Positions 1-8,989 of a stretch of 64,000 nucleotides of DNA are shown here, piece by piece. The notes under the pieces are model-generated. The model saw nothing but the letters and a program-made list of their open reading frames with translations. It was not told where the DNA came from and searched no databases. Position 1 is the first letter of the stretch; every line of letters begins with the position of its first letter. This stretch comes from Acidobacteriota bacterium. Its GTDB lineage: Bacteria > Acidobacteriota > Holophagae > Acanthopleuribacterales > Acanthopleuribacteraceae. The stretch covers positions 1-64,000 of the forward strand of contig JASJCB010000039.1 in assembly GCA_030066195.1 (NCBI GenBank), given 5' to 3'. The position numbers and the translations under genes were made by a program.

Positions 1-66
1 ATTGATCCACTTCTTCATATTGATTACAGCAGAGATCGGAGTTGATGTCCGGCGAAAAGATAATGA

Positions 67-633
67 TTACAAGGATTTGTGATATTTGGATCTAAGGTCT
101 TCAACGTTTCGACCTACCACGAAAACAAATTTAATGCCCTTGTAATCCGGGCTCAGCAACTTGCGCAGGTAAGGGAACAATTCACTTGCGGCGCCTTCCG
201 TATTAACATTGCCGACCACATCGAATTCGTCGAACAAAACCACTAATTGCCCATCTTGGGGAAGGCGTGACAGCACGCCGGGCAACCATGTTTTTCGGAA
301 GTCGGTTTGCACATTGGAATCAGGCGCCAAGCCGTCGCATTCCAACTTCTTGCCAATAGCGCCGGCCAAGCCGCGAATCACCTCATCCAGGGGTAAGGTC
401 GCCTTATCCTGAAGATCGAACAAAATGGGAAGCCAGGGGCCTTTTTCCGGCAATATCCGGGAAAGTTTTTGAAGAATGGAGGTCTTACCGATTCTCCGTT
501 GACCATACAACACGATACCGTCATCTTGCGGTCTTCGAAGCATGCGCATCACCCGGCGCAGGATATCGTCACGCCCAAAAAAGGCATTGGAGTTCCCAAC
601 TGGATTTCCTGCAATGTAGGGATTCTTCGGCAT
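67..633 (-). pseudogene. Truncated AAA/ORC-type P-loop ATPase
   Basis: 188 residues with the start of a STAND/ORC-like ATPase: an FGRDD box near residue 19, Walker A GQRRIGKTS (about 44-52) and Walker B LVVLFDEFD (about 128-137), then the VGRNVEDL stretch that often follows. Families with this layout normally continue for 150 or more residues with a winged-helix or sensor part. Here a TAA stops the frame straight after the core, and the same frame stays open beyond the stop to the window edge. I infer a nonsense mutation or a decayed copy. It could instead be a genuine short ATPase. Next to a macro-domain remnant it reads as part of a decaying accessory patch. Confidence 0.6.
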
Positions 634-791
634 CGATTCCTCAAGGGATTGGTCAATAGGTTAGGAAGCTAACAGTTTCATTATAGTCCGTTTTGATAAT
701 CTGTGAATTGACATTCTCTTCGATCCGCTCATAATTATTCGAACTTTGTGAAAATACAAGGGTGCTATATGGTTTTAAGCCGGATCGCTAA

Positions 792-1013
792 GACTTTGGC
801 AGTCATTGGCGGGGAAAAGCCATATCTGAGGATGTAAAGACCGGGCTGGATGACCTAATCAAGGTAATCCGCGAAAAAAACATCCGCAGCATTGCCCTAC
901 CACCCTTGGGTTGTGGTCTGGGCGGATTGCCTTGGGCCGAGGTGAAATTCCGAATCGAAACGGCGTTCAAACCGCTGTCGCATGTTCAAGTGATCATCTT
1001 CGAGCCCAGATGA
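792..1013 (+). pseudogene. C-terminal remnant of a DarG-like macro-domain protein
   Basis: One frame reads SHWRGK, then GLDDLIKVIREKN, IRSIALPPLGCGLGGLPW and finally VQVIIFEPR before TGA at 1011. The HWRGK...GLxDL...SIAxPPLGCGxGGLxW pattern is characteristic of the second half of macro domains of the DarG type, the ADP-ribosyl-DNA hydrolase antitoxin of DarTG. An in-frame stop lies just upstream at 789-791, no start codon is available, and the first half of the macro domain is absent. The piece therefore cannot be expressed as a full enzyme. No darT toxin gene is present in the window. The family call rests on motif memory; the truncation is visible directly. Confidence 0.7.
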
Positions 1014-1043
1014 GGACCGGACTAATTGGAAAGTAAGCTAACC

Positions 1044-2618
1044 TCACATACCCCAAGTCTTGACGACAATACCCTGGTGAGCGACTTCCCCCTCGAAGAT
1101 CTTGTCTTCCCATTTGCGCTCGCTACGGTCGAAGAGGATCAGGTGGCCCTCGTCCGCACCGCAACGATCCATGTATGCGGTGATCTGAGGCAACGCTTTA
1201 TCAATGGTGGACTCACGACTCCCGCGCTGGATTTTCAATTCCAATACGATTCTCTGAATGCCGTTCGGGTGAGGCAGGGTTACCAGGAGATCGGTTCGGC
1301 CGCGGCCCAGACCGTATTCCCGTTCAATGTGACCGCCCCCGTTGAGCACGCGTTGGAGAAAGGCTTGTAACAGCAATTGTGGACCCACTTCCTTATAGTG
1401 AAAGCGCTCAACCCAGGATTCGCTGTGTTCGCGGAAGAATTGCTGGAAGGCTTGCAGGAGTTTGGGCATGTCCAAGAGGCCGGTATCTGTCGAGATGTAC
1501 CAGTGGGTCTGTTGAGACAGGCTGACCTGGGTGGGGTAGGTCAGCATCCGGGGAATGACTTCCCGATAAATTGGGTTCGCAATTTCGATCTGGGGTCGGG
1601 TCTCGATCAAACCAAGATCGTGGACGTAGACCACGTCATCGTCGCGGAGATCCGTGGATTTTGCCTCACCGGCCAGGATGGGGGCGATGACCCGATGAAC
1701 ACGTGGTTCACGGAGTTTGTCCGTGAGCTGGTCCAGATGGGTTTCTCGACGGTGGATCAGATTCTCGCGAGCCGCTGCCACCATCTCCGCGGTGAGCGTC
1801 ACGGCGGGATCGCGATTGGCCTTGACTTCGGACGTCACCTCATAGGCGAGGGCATTGACCAACCAGGGCTGCCCGCGAGTGTTTTCCCAAATAGATTCCA
1901 CTGCCTTGGGGGTGAACACTTGTCCGGTCTCTTCAGTATGTTGCCGGAGCAAGACATCGGTTTCTTCTCTGCTGAAGTTGCCGAGTCGGAGCGATTTCGC
2001 CTTGATATTGAAGGCGCTGCCGCCGGTGACCGGTTCTTTTTCGGAGGAGGCGTGGATGCGATAATCGCGTACATCGCGCACGCCGCAGAGGATGATGGCG
2101 GCAGGGAAATGCCGGGGTCGCATGTCGTATCCCGCCCGTAATTGGCGCAGGACCGAAACAAGCGTATCGCCTACCAATGAATCGATTTCATCGATCAGGA
2201 GCACGAGAGGTTTCTCGTCACTCTCGGCAAGGGCCGTCAGCGCGAAGCGCAAGAGAGAATGCGCTGAACCCTCCCGAAAATCAGCGAGACGATCGAGGAG
2301 AAAACGATCGCCGAGATGGATGCGAGCCCTGTCCGCCAACTCGGTGATGATGGAGCCCATGGCATCGCCGACATGTTCGCGTGCGGCCTGCGCGGGTTCC
2401 ACATTGACGTAGAGGCATCTCCGGTCTCCCTCGGCGTTGATTTGATGCATGAGCGTCAACAACATGGAAGTCTTGCCGGTTTGTCGCGGGGCATGCAGCA
2501 CGAAATACTTCTTCTGTTTGATCAGAGATCTCAACCCCGAAAGATCGATCCGGCTGAGCGGATCCAACATGTAGTGGTCTTCCGGGTTGACCGGCCCGGC
2601 CGTGTTGAAGAATTTCAT
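1044..2618 (-). CDS. AAA ATPase with C-terminal PD-(D/E)XK nuclease-like domain
   Basis: 524 residues from ATG at 2618, chosen over the upstream in-frame TTG because AGGAGG sits 4-5 nt before it. Walker A APRQTGKTS is at about 43-51 and Walker B PLVLLIDEID at about 137-146. A helical region follows. The C-terminus (about 440-475) has GRGRTDLLV then IVLELKIQRG, the D...ExK signature of the PD-(D/E)XK fold. Proteins of this build (AAA_34-like/DUF1703-like ATPases) are common, often multicopy, and of unknown role; defence or mobile-element links have been suggested for relatives. The gene stands alone between a macro-domain remnant and the aminopeptidase. No frameshift is seen, so it may still work. 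Confidence 0.8.
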   Translation of the reverse strand: MKFFNTAGPVNPEDHYMLDPLSRIDLSGLRSLIKQKKYFVLHAPRQTGKTSMLLTLMHQINAEGDRRCLYVNVEPAQAAREHVGDAMGSIITELADRARIHLGDRFLLDRLADFREGSAHSLLRFALTALAESDEKPLVLLIDEIDSLVGDTLVSVLRQLRAGYDMRPRHFPAAIILCGVRDVRDYRIHASSEKEPVTGGSAFNIKAKSLRLGNFSREETDVLLRQHTEETGQVFTPKAVESIWENTRGQPWLVNALAYEVTSEVKANRDPAVTLTAEMVAAARENLIHRRETHLDQLTDKLREPRVHRVIAPILAGEAKSTDLRDDDVVYVHDLGLIETRPQIEIANPIYREVIPRMLTYPTQVSLSQQTHWYISTDTGLLDMPKLLQAFQQFFREHSESWVERFHYKEVGPQLLLQAFLQRVLNGGGHIEREYGLGRGRTDLLVTLPHPNGIQRIVLELKIQRGSRESTIDKALPQITAYMDRCGADEGHLILFDRSERKWEDKIFEGEVAHQGIVVKTWGM

Positions 2619-2885
2619 GCCGCCTCCTGATCCCAACCATCATACCACTTGGGATTCTCTCTGAGGCTTTCTACTCTTCGCTACGCTTCGTGAATCACCA
2701 GATCGGACAGGCCTGTGCTGCTGGTATCCCGGAAAGCTGCCTCGTGCACCCGGACCGTTCTTTTTATAAAGCGTGATGCTTTGCAGGCCCGAAAACTATG
2801 GCATGTCTCGGGAGAAAACTTCCCTTCAGGGCCGTGCGGGGTTAGAATGAAGGGCCTTGGAAATACCTTGCCGAGAGGGTGAATC

Positions 2886-4277
2886 ATGTACTTCTTGACC
2901 GATCGTTGCCCCGATAATGCCGTTGCTTTGATTCCCGTCGATAAAGATGGGCTGGAAGCCTGGTGCAAAAAGGCCGATGCCTTTCATGTCAATCTTGTGG
3001 AAACCATGGAATTCACGGCCGGGTTCGGCAAAACCCTACGCGTGCCCGAACCCTCCGGCAAGCTGAAATGCGTCCTTCTGGGAATGCAGGAACCGCCCGA
3101 TGATCCGCGCAACACCGTTCATCTTTTTGCGACCCTGGCCAAATCCCTGCCCGCGAATCATACCTTCAAGCTGAGTTCCATGGAGGGTTTCGATACGGAG
3201 CAGGCCGCCATGGGCTGGTGCCTGGGCGGTTATGCCTTTGAGCGTTACGTCAAGAAATCCGAGAAGCCGCGACCAACGCTTTGTATCGAGGACAGCAAGC
3301 TCACCGCCTTTGCCGCCCGAGCGGCCGATGCCGTCTATCTGGCGCGCAATCTCATCAACACACCCGCCGGAGATATGGGACCCGACGAAATGGAAACGCA
3401 TATCGAGGAAATCGCCCGCGAATTCGGCGCACGTTTAGAAGTGATCCGCGGCTCCAAGCTGGAACAGGATTTCCCGGCGATTCACGCGGTCGGCAAGGGC
3501 AGTACGCGCGCGCCGCGCCTGATGGACCTGCGCTGGGGCAAGTCCGGGCATCCCAAGGTGACCCTGGTCGGCAAGGGTGTGGTTTTCGATACCGGCGGAT
3601 TGGATCTGAAGAACGCCGCGGGCATGTTACTGATGAAGAAAGATATGGGCGGCGGCGCCATCACCACCGCCCTGGCCCGGTTGATCATGGCCTCCAAGCT
3701 GCCCGTCAATCTGCGCCTGTTGGTTCCCTGCGTAGAGAATGCGGTCGGTCCCAATGCCTACCGTCCCGGCGACGTGGTGAAGACCCGCGAGGGCAAAACG
3801 GTGGAAATCGGCAATACCGACGCCGAGGGCCGGGTCATCTTATGCGATGCCCTGACCTATGCCCTGGAGGACGAGCCCGAACTGCTGATCGACATGGCGA
3901 CCTTGACCGGCGCTGCCCGGGTGGCGCTCGGCCAGGACCTGCCCGGCTTCTGGACTCCCTCGGATGAAATCGCCGCGGATCTGGACCGGGCCGGTCAACA
4001 GGTGGCCGATCCGGTCTGGCGCATGCCCTTGTGGCTTCCCTATGTGAAGAAACTCAAGAGTAACGTGGCCGAGTTGAACAATATCTCCAAGGGCGGAATG
4101 GCCGGCTCCATCACCGCCGCCCTCTACCTGCACGAGTTCGTACGTCCTTTTAAAGCCTGGATTCACATGGATGTTTACGGTTGGCGCCAGGATGCGGTTC
4201 CGGGCAGTCCGAAAGGCGGGGAAGCAACGGCACTGCGGGCCGTTTACCGCTTCCTGACCAATCGTTACGGCAAGTAA
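2886..4277 (+). CDS. Leucyl aminopeptidase family protein (M17)
   Basis: 463-residue cytosolic two-metal aminopeptidase that removes N-terminal residues from peptides. The C-terminal catalytic domain carries the family metal/active-site blocks: VGKGVVFDTGG (228-238), a Lys-rich DLKNAAGMLLMKKDMGGG and the signature NTDAEGR (310-316). The N-terminal 150 residues match the variable M17 N-domain. The length is slightly below PepA (about 500) and close to PepB-like members. GAGAGGGTGA lies just before the ATG. It is a single gene, with argH converging on it 59 nt downstream. Substrate preference cannot be read from the sequence. Confidence 0.93.
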   Translation: MYFLTDRCPDNAVALIPVDKDGLEAWCKKADAFHVNLVETMEFTAGFGKTLRVPEPSGKLKCVLLGMQEPPDDPRNTVHLFATLAKSLPANHTFKLSSMEGFDTEQAAMGWCLGGYAFERYVKKSEKPRPTLCIEDSKLTAFAARAADAVYLARNLINTPAGDMGPDEMETHIEEIAREFGARLEVIRGSKLEQDFPAIHAVGKGSTRAPRLMDLRWGKSGHPKVTLVGKGVVFDTGGLDLKNAAGMLLMKKDMGGGAITTALARLIMASKLPVNLRLLVPCVENAVGPNAYRPGDVVKTREGKTVEIGNTDAEGRVILCDALTYALEDEPELLIDMATLTGAARVALGQDLPGFWTPSDEIAADLDRAGQQVADPVWRMPLWLPYVKKLKSNVAELNNISKGGMAGSITAALYLHEFVRPFKAWIHMDVYGWRQDAVPGSPKGGEATALRAVYRFLTNRYGK

Positions 4278-4336
4278 GATTGACGGACAAGATCAACTGC
4301 ACCCGGCTTCCTATCCATCCCGGCTTCCCTCTTTCT

Positions 4337-5707
4337 TCAGGACTTCGGCAAAACCTCGTCCAGGCGCCGGATTTGTTCCCTGACGGATGACGGGGCGGTG
4401 CCGCCGCGTACGGCGCGTTGCGCAACGGAGGCGGCGAAGTCCAGTTTCGGCGGATTCGGCCCAAGCTCCGGGAACCGCGCCGACAGTTCCGAATCCTCCA
4501 CCTGCAAGAGGGTACGCTTTTCGGCTTCCAAGTCACTGACCAGAGCGCCCACGCGTTCGTGTGCCTCCCGGAAGGGGACACCGGCTCGGGCCAGGTGATC
4601 GGCAAGATCGGTTGCCAACATGTCGTCGCTTAACATGGCGGCCAGTTTTTCAGGGAAGAAGACGGCGGAGGCAGCGGCTTCTTTCATCACCCGGACGCTC
4701 AGGGTGAGATTGTCGAGCGTGTCGAACAAGGGTTCCTTGTCTTCCTGAAAATCCTTGGCATAGGTCAAGGGCACGCCTTTGGTAAGGGACAGCAAAGTGG
4801 TCACGGCGCCCTGGGCCCTGGCTGCTTTGCCGCGTACAAGTTCCATGGCGTCCGGGTTGCGTTTTTGGGGCATCATAGACGAACCCGTGGACCATTCGTC
4901 GGCAAAGCGCATGTAACCGAAGGCGGGATTCGCCCAAATGATGAACTGTTCCGCGTAGCGCGACAGGTGATCGGCCAGGATTGCGCAGGCGGCGGCCGCC
5001 TCCTGACAAAAATCCCGGTCGGCAACCGCATCGATACTGTTTTCCAGAACGCCCTCGAACTGAAGCGCTTCGGCCAGGGCCGCGCGATCCACGGGAAAGC
5101 CGGAGCCGGCCATGGCGCCGGAACCCAAGGGACACAGGTTCACCCGCTTGCGAGCGTCCAACAAGCGCTCCATGTCGCGCACCAGGGCAAAAGCCAGGGA
5201 GAGTAGAAACTGTCCCAGGGTGATCGGCAAGGCGGGTTGCAGATGGGTGGTGCCGGCCAGCAGGGTTTCGGCGTGTTCCTCGGCACGGTCGCGCAATACC
5301 CGCAGTAACTGTCTGACCGCGTCGATCAGTTCATCCAGCGCGTCGCGGGTATACAGGCGCAGGTCGCAAACCACCTGATCGTTGCGGCTGCGGCCGGTGT
5401 GGATGCGGGCGCCCGCGGGTCCCAGCTTTTCGGTAAGCAGTCGCTCCACCAGGGTGTGCACATCCTCGTCATCGGGGACGGGCTGGAAATCGCCTGCCTC
5501 ATAGGCGGCCGTGATCTCATCGAGCCGTTCCAGGACGGCCGTGTGTTCCGCCTGGCTGAATATGCCCAGTCGGCACAATTCTCCGGCCCAGGCCTTGTTG
5601 GTCGCCACATCGTAGGGCAACAGGCGGATATCGAAGGGTAAGGAGCGATTGATGGCGTCCATCAACGGACTGGGGTCGGTGGGAATTCTGCCTTTGTATA
5701 ACTTCAT
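4337..5707 (-). CDS. argH: Argininosuccinate lyase
   Basis: Splits argininosuccinate to arginine and fumarate, the last step of arginine synthesis. About 456 residues, the usual length. Visible family blocks are HTGRSRNDQV (substrate binding), TTHLQPALPITLGQ, and the fumarate-lyase signature GSSMMPQKRNPD with its catalytic Ser loop. ATG at 5707 (MKLYKGRIP) is preferred over the upstream in-frame start because GGAG lies about 8 nt before it and ArgH proteins begin near this point. No other arginine gene is nearby, so arg genes appear dispersed in this genome. Confidence 0.95.
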   Translation of the reverse strand: MKLYKGRIPTDPSPLMDAINRSLPFDIRLLPYDVATNKAWAGELCRLGIFSQAEHTAVLERLDEITAAYEAGDFQPVPDDEDVHTLVERLLTEKLGPAGARIHTGRSRNDQVVCDLRLYTRDALDELIDAVRQLLRVLRDRAEEHAETLLAGTTHLQPALPITLGQFLLSLAFALVRDMERLLDARKRVNLCPLGSGAMAGSGFPVDRAALAEALQFEGVLENSIDAVADRDFCQEAAAACAILADHLSRYAEQFIIWANPAFGYMRFADEWSTGSSMMPQKRNPDAMELVRGKAARAQGAVTTLLSLTKGVPLTYAKDFQEDKEPLFDTLDNLTLSVRVMKEAAASAVFFPEKLAAMLSDDMLATDLADHLARAGVPFREAHERVGALVSDLEAEKRTLLQVEDSELSARFPELGPNPPKLDFAASVAQRAVRGGTAPSSVREQIRRLDEVLPKS

Positions 5708-5834
5708 GGGAGTCTCCAGGTGTAGGTGTGGGCCCGGGCTGGGGCTGCACCTATTATTGATCATTTCGGCCGTGTTTTTCGCCTGTACCTTTTAATTGGG
5801 CGCACGACGCAACAAAAATCAGGAGGATTCCCCT

Positions 5835-5966
5835 ATGAAGAAACAACCCTTATCCATTACAGAAATGCAACGCCTCGCCGGCAGCTTTGCCGTGCTGAAA
5901 GAAAAGATGAACCGCGTTCGCGGCGGCGAAGACGGTCGCGGCGTGAACTTTGTCAATCAACCCTAA
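5835..5966 (+). CDS. Small peptide with Gly-Gly motif, possible RiPP or exported precursor
   Basis: 43-residue frame starting MKKQPLSITEMQRLAG, then VLKEKMNRVRGG, then a 12-residue tail EDGRGVNFVNQP. AGGAGG lies 8 nt before the ATG, an unusually good ribosome site for so short a frame. An amphipathic leader ending in GG followed by a short Gly/Asn-rich tail resembles double-glycine leaders of exported peptides. The tail has no Cys, Ser or Thr, so lanthipeptide-type chemistry is unlikely. A hairpin follows the stop. No modification or C39-peptidase transporter gene is in the window. Translation is well supported; function is a guess. Confidence 0.55.
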   Translation: MKKQPLSITEMQRLAGSFAVLKEKMNRVRGGEDGRGVNFVNQP

Positions 5967-5974
5967 TATTTACA

Positions 5975-6004
5975 GCGCCGAAGGGCTGTTCGACCTTTCG
6001 GCGC
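5975..6004 (+). terminator. Hairpin after the 43-residue peptide gene
   Basis: GCGCCGAAGGG pairs with CCTTTCGGCGC (one G-T pair) around an 8-nt loop, 8 nt after the stop. There is no T tract directly after it, so it may be a 3' stabilising stem or a weak terminator. Confidence 0.4.
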
Positions 6005-6053
6005 ACGTGAACCGCCCTCCGGGTAGGAATTTTTAAAAATGTGGTAAACCTGT

Positions 6054-6081
6054 TTGCAAGGTCCAAAGTCTCGGTTACAAT
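6054..6081 (+). promoter_or_regulatory. Candidate sigma-70 promoter for the glycosyltransferase
   Basis: TTGCAA and TACAAT separated by 16 nt. Start of transcription would be near 6088, giving a leader of about 200 nt before the glycosyltransferase start. The rest of the 5967-6287 gap shows nothing recognisable beyond this promoter and the hairpin at its left end. Confidence 0.4.
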
Positions 6082-6287
6082 AATACTCGCTCAGAAAGTC
6101 GGTTTATCGATCGGGCGGCTACGAAACCTCTTTTGCCGTCTGACACCCACCCACAGCATTCCGGCGCTGAATCTGAGGCTCGCTTTATACCCGGTTTTTT
6201 CATCCGGTCCATGGTAACCAATCCACCACTCCAAGGCCGAATCAACCAATCCCTCGGCTCCGCACAACCAATGCTGTAGGGGATGTC

Positions 6288-7871
6288 ATGGCAAGCTACC
6301 TTCTGTTACAGGTTCATCACTATCATCATACCCACTCGGGCGATTATACCTACCGGATCGATCAACCGGGCGCGGCGCTGAGCGAACATCCGCAATTCGA
6401 AGTGATCAACCTGCATATTGCCCATCCTGACTTTGCCCGCCTCTCCTTGGAAGCCGACGTCCTGGTTGCCCATATGATCACCGCGCCTGAGTTTCAAGCA
6501 GTCATCAGGGAGCGGCGTCGCCTGGGCCTGCCTACCGTTTACGAGATTCCCGACAACCTTTTGGATCTGGGGGTTTGGATCGAGGAAACAAGTGCCTATC
6601 GTGCGCCGCGCAACCGCGCCAACCTGTTCACCTATGCCGGTGAATGCGACGCCCTGCAGTTCAGCACCGAGGAATTGACTTCCATCTTCGGCGCCTGTAA
6701 CCGGAATCACGTGGTGTTTCCCAACTACGTGGCGCGTTTCAGTGAGCCCAAACCCATCGGGAAACCCCTGATCATCGGGTGGGGTGGTTCGCGGGGGCAT
6801 GCCGGGGATCTGGCCGCGGCAGCGCCGACCATAGCGCGATTCTGCGCCGAACACGAAGACGTGGTTTTCTCCTTCATGGGCGCCAAACACGTTTTTGACG
6901 ATTACTTCGGCGGTATGAGCGCTGACCAACTGCGCTACACGCCCCCGGGTTCCATGAGCGATTACCAGGACTGGCTGGAAACCCTGGACATCGGTCTGGC
7001 CCCGCTGTTGGATACTGCCTTCAACCGCTGCCGTTCCGACAGTAAGTTCCTGGAATACGGCTCGTTCGGCATCGCGCCCGTACTGGCGGATGCGCCGCCC
7101 TATAGGGCGACGGCCGAAGACGGTAGAACCGCCCTGTTCTTCGATTCCCATCAGGGGCTCTACCGGAAGTTGTCCTTGCTTTACAACGACCGCAACCTGT
7201 TGGAAGAATTGGGTGAAGCAGCTTACCGCTACGTGGTGAATGAACGCACCGAGGCGGTGGACATGGTGCGCCGGGCGTCGTACTACGGCAGCTTGCTGCA
7301 ACACAAACCCACCTGGCAATCGAAACCCCTGCTACGCAATTCACGTGGAGCCGAGGATCGTATCAACAGGGCCCTCAACCTGTTGGAAGGAGATGACGCC
7401 CTAACCGCTCTGGGCGCAGCCTGCGAACTGATCTCGGTTCTGCCGGATTATATGCCCGCGCACCTGATCGCGGCCAGGGCCCGCTTACAGCTGGGCTACG
7501 ATCGCGAAGTGGCGCAAGACTACCGGCCCCACTGTCGGAACCCTATATACGGCGATCTGTTCGCCGAACAGATAATCGCGGCAGCCAGGAAGTTCGATGA
7601 CGCAACAGCGGAAGAAGTAATCGAGGGAGTTCAGGACCCGGCGACCAAACTGAAGCTGACGGCTGATGATGAGATTGAACCGGAGACCCGATGGCGCAAG
7701 ATCCTGGAGCTCAATCCCAACGATTATCAAGCCATGGTTGAGTTAGGAGGCATCCTGGCCAATCGCCCCGAGCATTTCCAGGAAGCCCAAGCCCTCATGC
7801 GTCGCATCTTCGCCATGCACCCCGAATCGGAGGGCTACCTGAAAGAGGCCGGATACGCGGTCGAAGCTTGA
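6288..7871 (+). CDS. GT-B glycosyltransferase with C-terminal TPR-like region
   Basis: 527-residue protein. Residues to about 360 have a GT-B (GT4-like) layout: N-terminal Rossmann part, IIGWGGSRGHAGDL at the hinge, and a late block SDSKFLEYGSFGIAPVLAD typical of the nucleotide-sugar site (EYxxxGxP class). Residues 370-527 are helical repeats including a TPR-like WRKILELNPNDYQAMVELG. Glycosyltransferases fused to TPR units are known in polysaccharide and protein glycosylation. No other sugar gene is beside it, so donor and acceptor are unknown. The GGGGATGTC before the ATG serves as ribosome site. No signal peptide or membrane span is seen, so it probably acts in the cytoplasm. Confidence 0.8.
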   Translation: MASYLLLQVHHYHHTHSGDYTYRIDQPGAALSEHPQFEVINLHIAHPDFARLSLEADVLVAHMITAPEFQAVIRERRRLGLPTVYEIPDNLLDLGVWIEETSAYRAPRNRANLFTYAGECDALQFSTEELTSIFGACNRNHVVFPNYVARFSEPKPIGKPLIIGWGGSRGHAGDLAAAAPTIARFCAEHEDVVFSFMGAKHVFDDYFGGMSADQLRYTPPGSMSDYQDWLETLDIGLAPLLDTAFNRCRSDSKFLEYGSFGIAPVLADAPPYRATAEDGRTALFFDSHQGLYRKLSLLYNDRNLLEELGEAAYRYVVNERTEAVDMVRRASYYGSLLQHKPTWQSKPLLRNSRGAEDRINRALNLLEGDDALTALGAACELISVLPDYMPAHLIAARARLQLGYDREVAQDYRPHCRNPIYGDLFAEQIIAAARKFDDATAEEVIEGVQDPATKLKLTADDEIEPETRWRKILELNPNDYQAMVELGGILANRPEHFQEAQALMRRIFAMHPESEGYLKEAGYAVEA

Positions 7872-8003
7872 CGCCCCGGTATTCGGCGGAAATTCCAATG
7901 CTTCCGTTTTGAATATGACAGATTTAGGGCAACTTCTCATGAAGCTGATGGATTCCAGGCCGCGATGGGGCTAGAATATCCGGCGTATCGGGAGGAGGGT
8001 CCT

Positions 8004-8855
8004 ATGAAGAAAGTCAATGCCGCCAATTATCGCAAGGACAAACTCTATCCCAATGTCTGTAAAGCCGTTACCGCCATCCTGGCCGAGAAGGACGCCGTCA
8101 CGCCGATCGAAGTGTTTCGCCGCATGGACTACCTGAGCGAGAGTGCGGAGGACGACTGGCGCAACGGGAAAGCGCCCTACCTGGAGAAGGTGCTGATCGC
8201 CAATTTGGCCAAACTGTCCCGCGTCCTGCGCATCCTGCATTGCCATGCCGTGAGTTCCAACATGTCCTGGAGGATCCATCCCTATACCCGGAAAACCAAG
8301 AACGGGCGAATGCCGCTCCGTTTCACCAAAAGCGGCGACCGAAACCTGGAAGAGGCCTATGCGCGCCACTACCTGCTCAAAAGGAAGACCCCGAATCCTG
8401 AAACTCATACCTGCGAGGCCAAACCGGGTTCAGGGAAACCGTTCAAAAGAAAACAACCCGTGAAAAATTATGAAGGCGGCTGCCTGTGCGGCGCGGTGCG
8501 TTATCGAGCCGAACGAGGACCCCTCAAGGTGGTGAACTGCCATTGCGCCCGCTGTCGCAAAGCGGTCGGCGCGCCCATGGTCGCCTGGGCGGATTTCCCG
8601 GCCGAGGGATTCACCTTTACCAAGGGCAACCCGAAACGCTACCAATCATCCCCGGACCTGGTGCGTGAATTCTGCGTCGAATGCGGCACCTCGTTGACGA
8701 ACCACGCCGTGGAGAACCCGGCCGTCATATCGGTAACCACGGCATCGATGGACGAACCGGTCAAGGTGGATATGCATATCTGGACCGCGGCCAAGTTTAA
8801 TTGGGTCGTCGTAGGGGGAAAGATGAAGTCCTACCGGCAGGGCGAGCCGGAGTAA
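8004..8855 (+). CDS. GFA-family zinc protein with N-terminal extension domain
   Basis: 283 residues from ATG at 8004, chosen for the GGAGGAGGG 4-13 nt upstream. The C-terminal half (about 155-283) is a GFA/centromere V domain (CENP-V/Gfa, Mss4-like fold) with zinc ligands CLCGAVRY, CHCARC and CVECGT. These bind structural and catalytic zinc in glutathione-dependent formaldehyde-activating enzymes and relatives. The first 150 residues are a separate basic helical domain (LYPNVCKAV, then WRNGKAPYLEKVL, then LRFTKSGD) that I recall as a stand-alone hypothetical family. GFA proteins are usually single-domain, about 130 residues, so the fusion is unusual. The actual substrate is unknown. It is a single gene. 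Confidence 0.85.
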   Translation: MKKVNAANYRKDKLYPNVCKAVTAILAEKDAVTPIEVFRRMDYLSESAEDDWRNGKAPYLEKVLIANLAKLSRVLRILHCHAVSSNMSWRIHPYTRKTKNGRMPLRFTKSGDRNLEEAYARHYLLKRKTPNPETHTCEAKPGSGKPFKRKQPVKNYEGGCLCGAVRYRAERGPLKVVNCHCARCRKAVGAPMVAWADFPAEGFTFTKGNPKRYQSSPDLVREFCVECGTSLTNHAVENPAVISVTTASMDEPVKVDMHIWTAAKFNWVVVGGKMKSYRQGEPE

Positions 8856-8989
8856 CCTGGGATCTTGCTCGTGAGTTCATCGCAAGACCGATCATACTTG
8901 TATGACGGGGAGACATGTTCCTCTGGAGAGTAAAAGACTGAAGCCTTTCGTTATGAAAGTTACGAAGCGACCGGTAAGCCTAATAGCTT

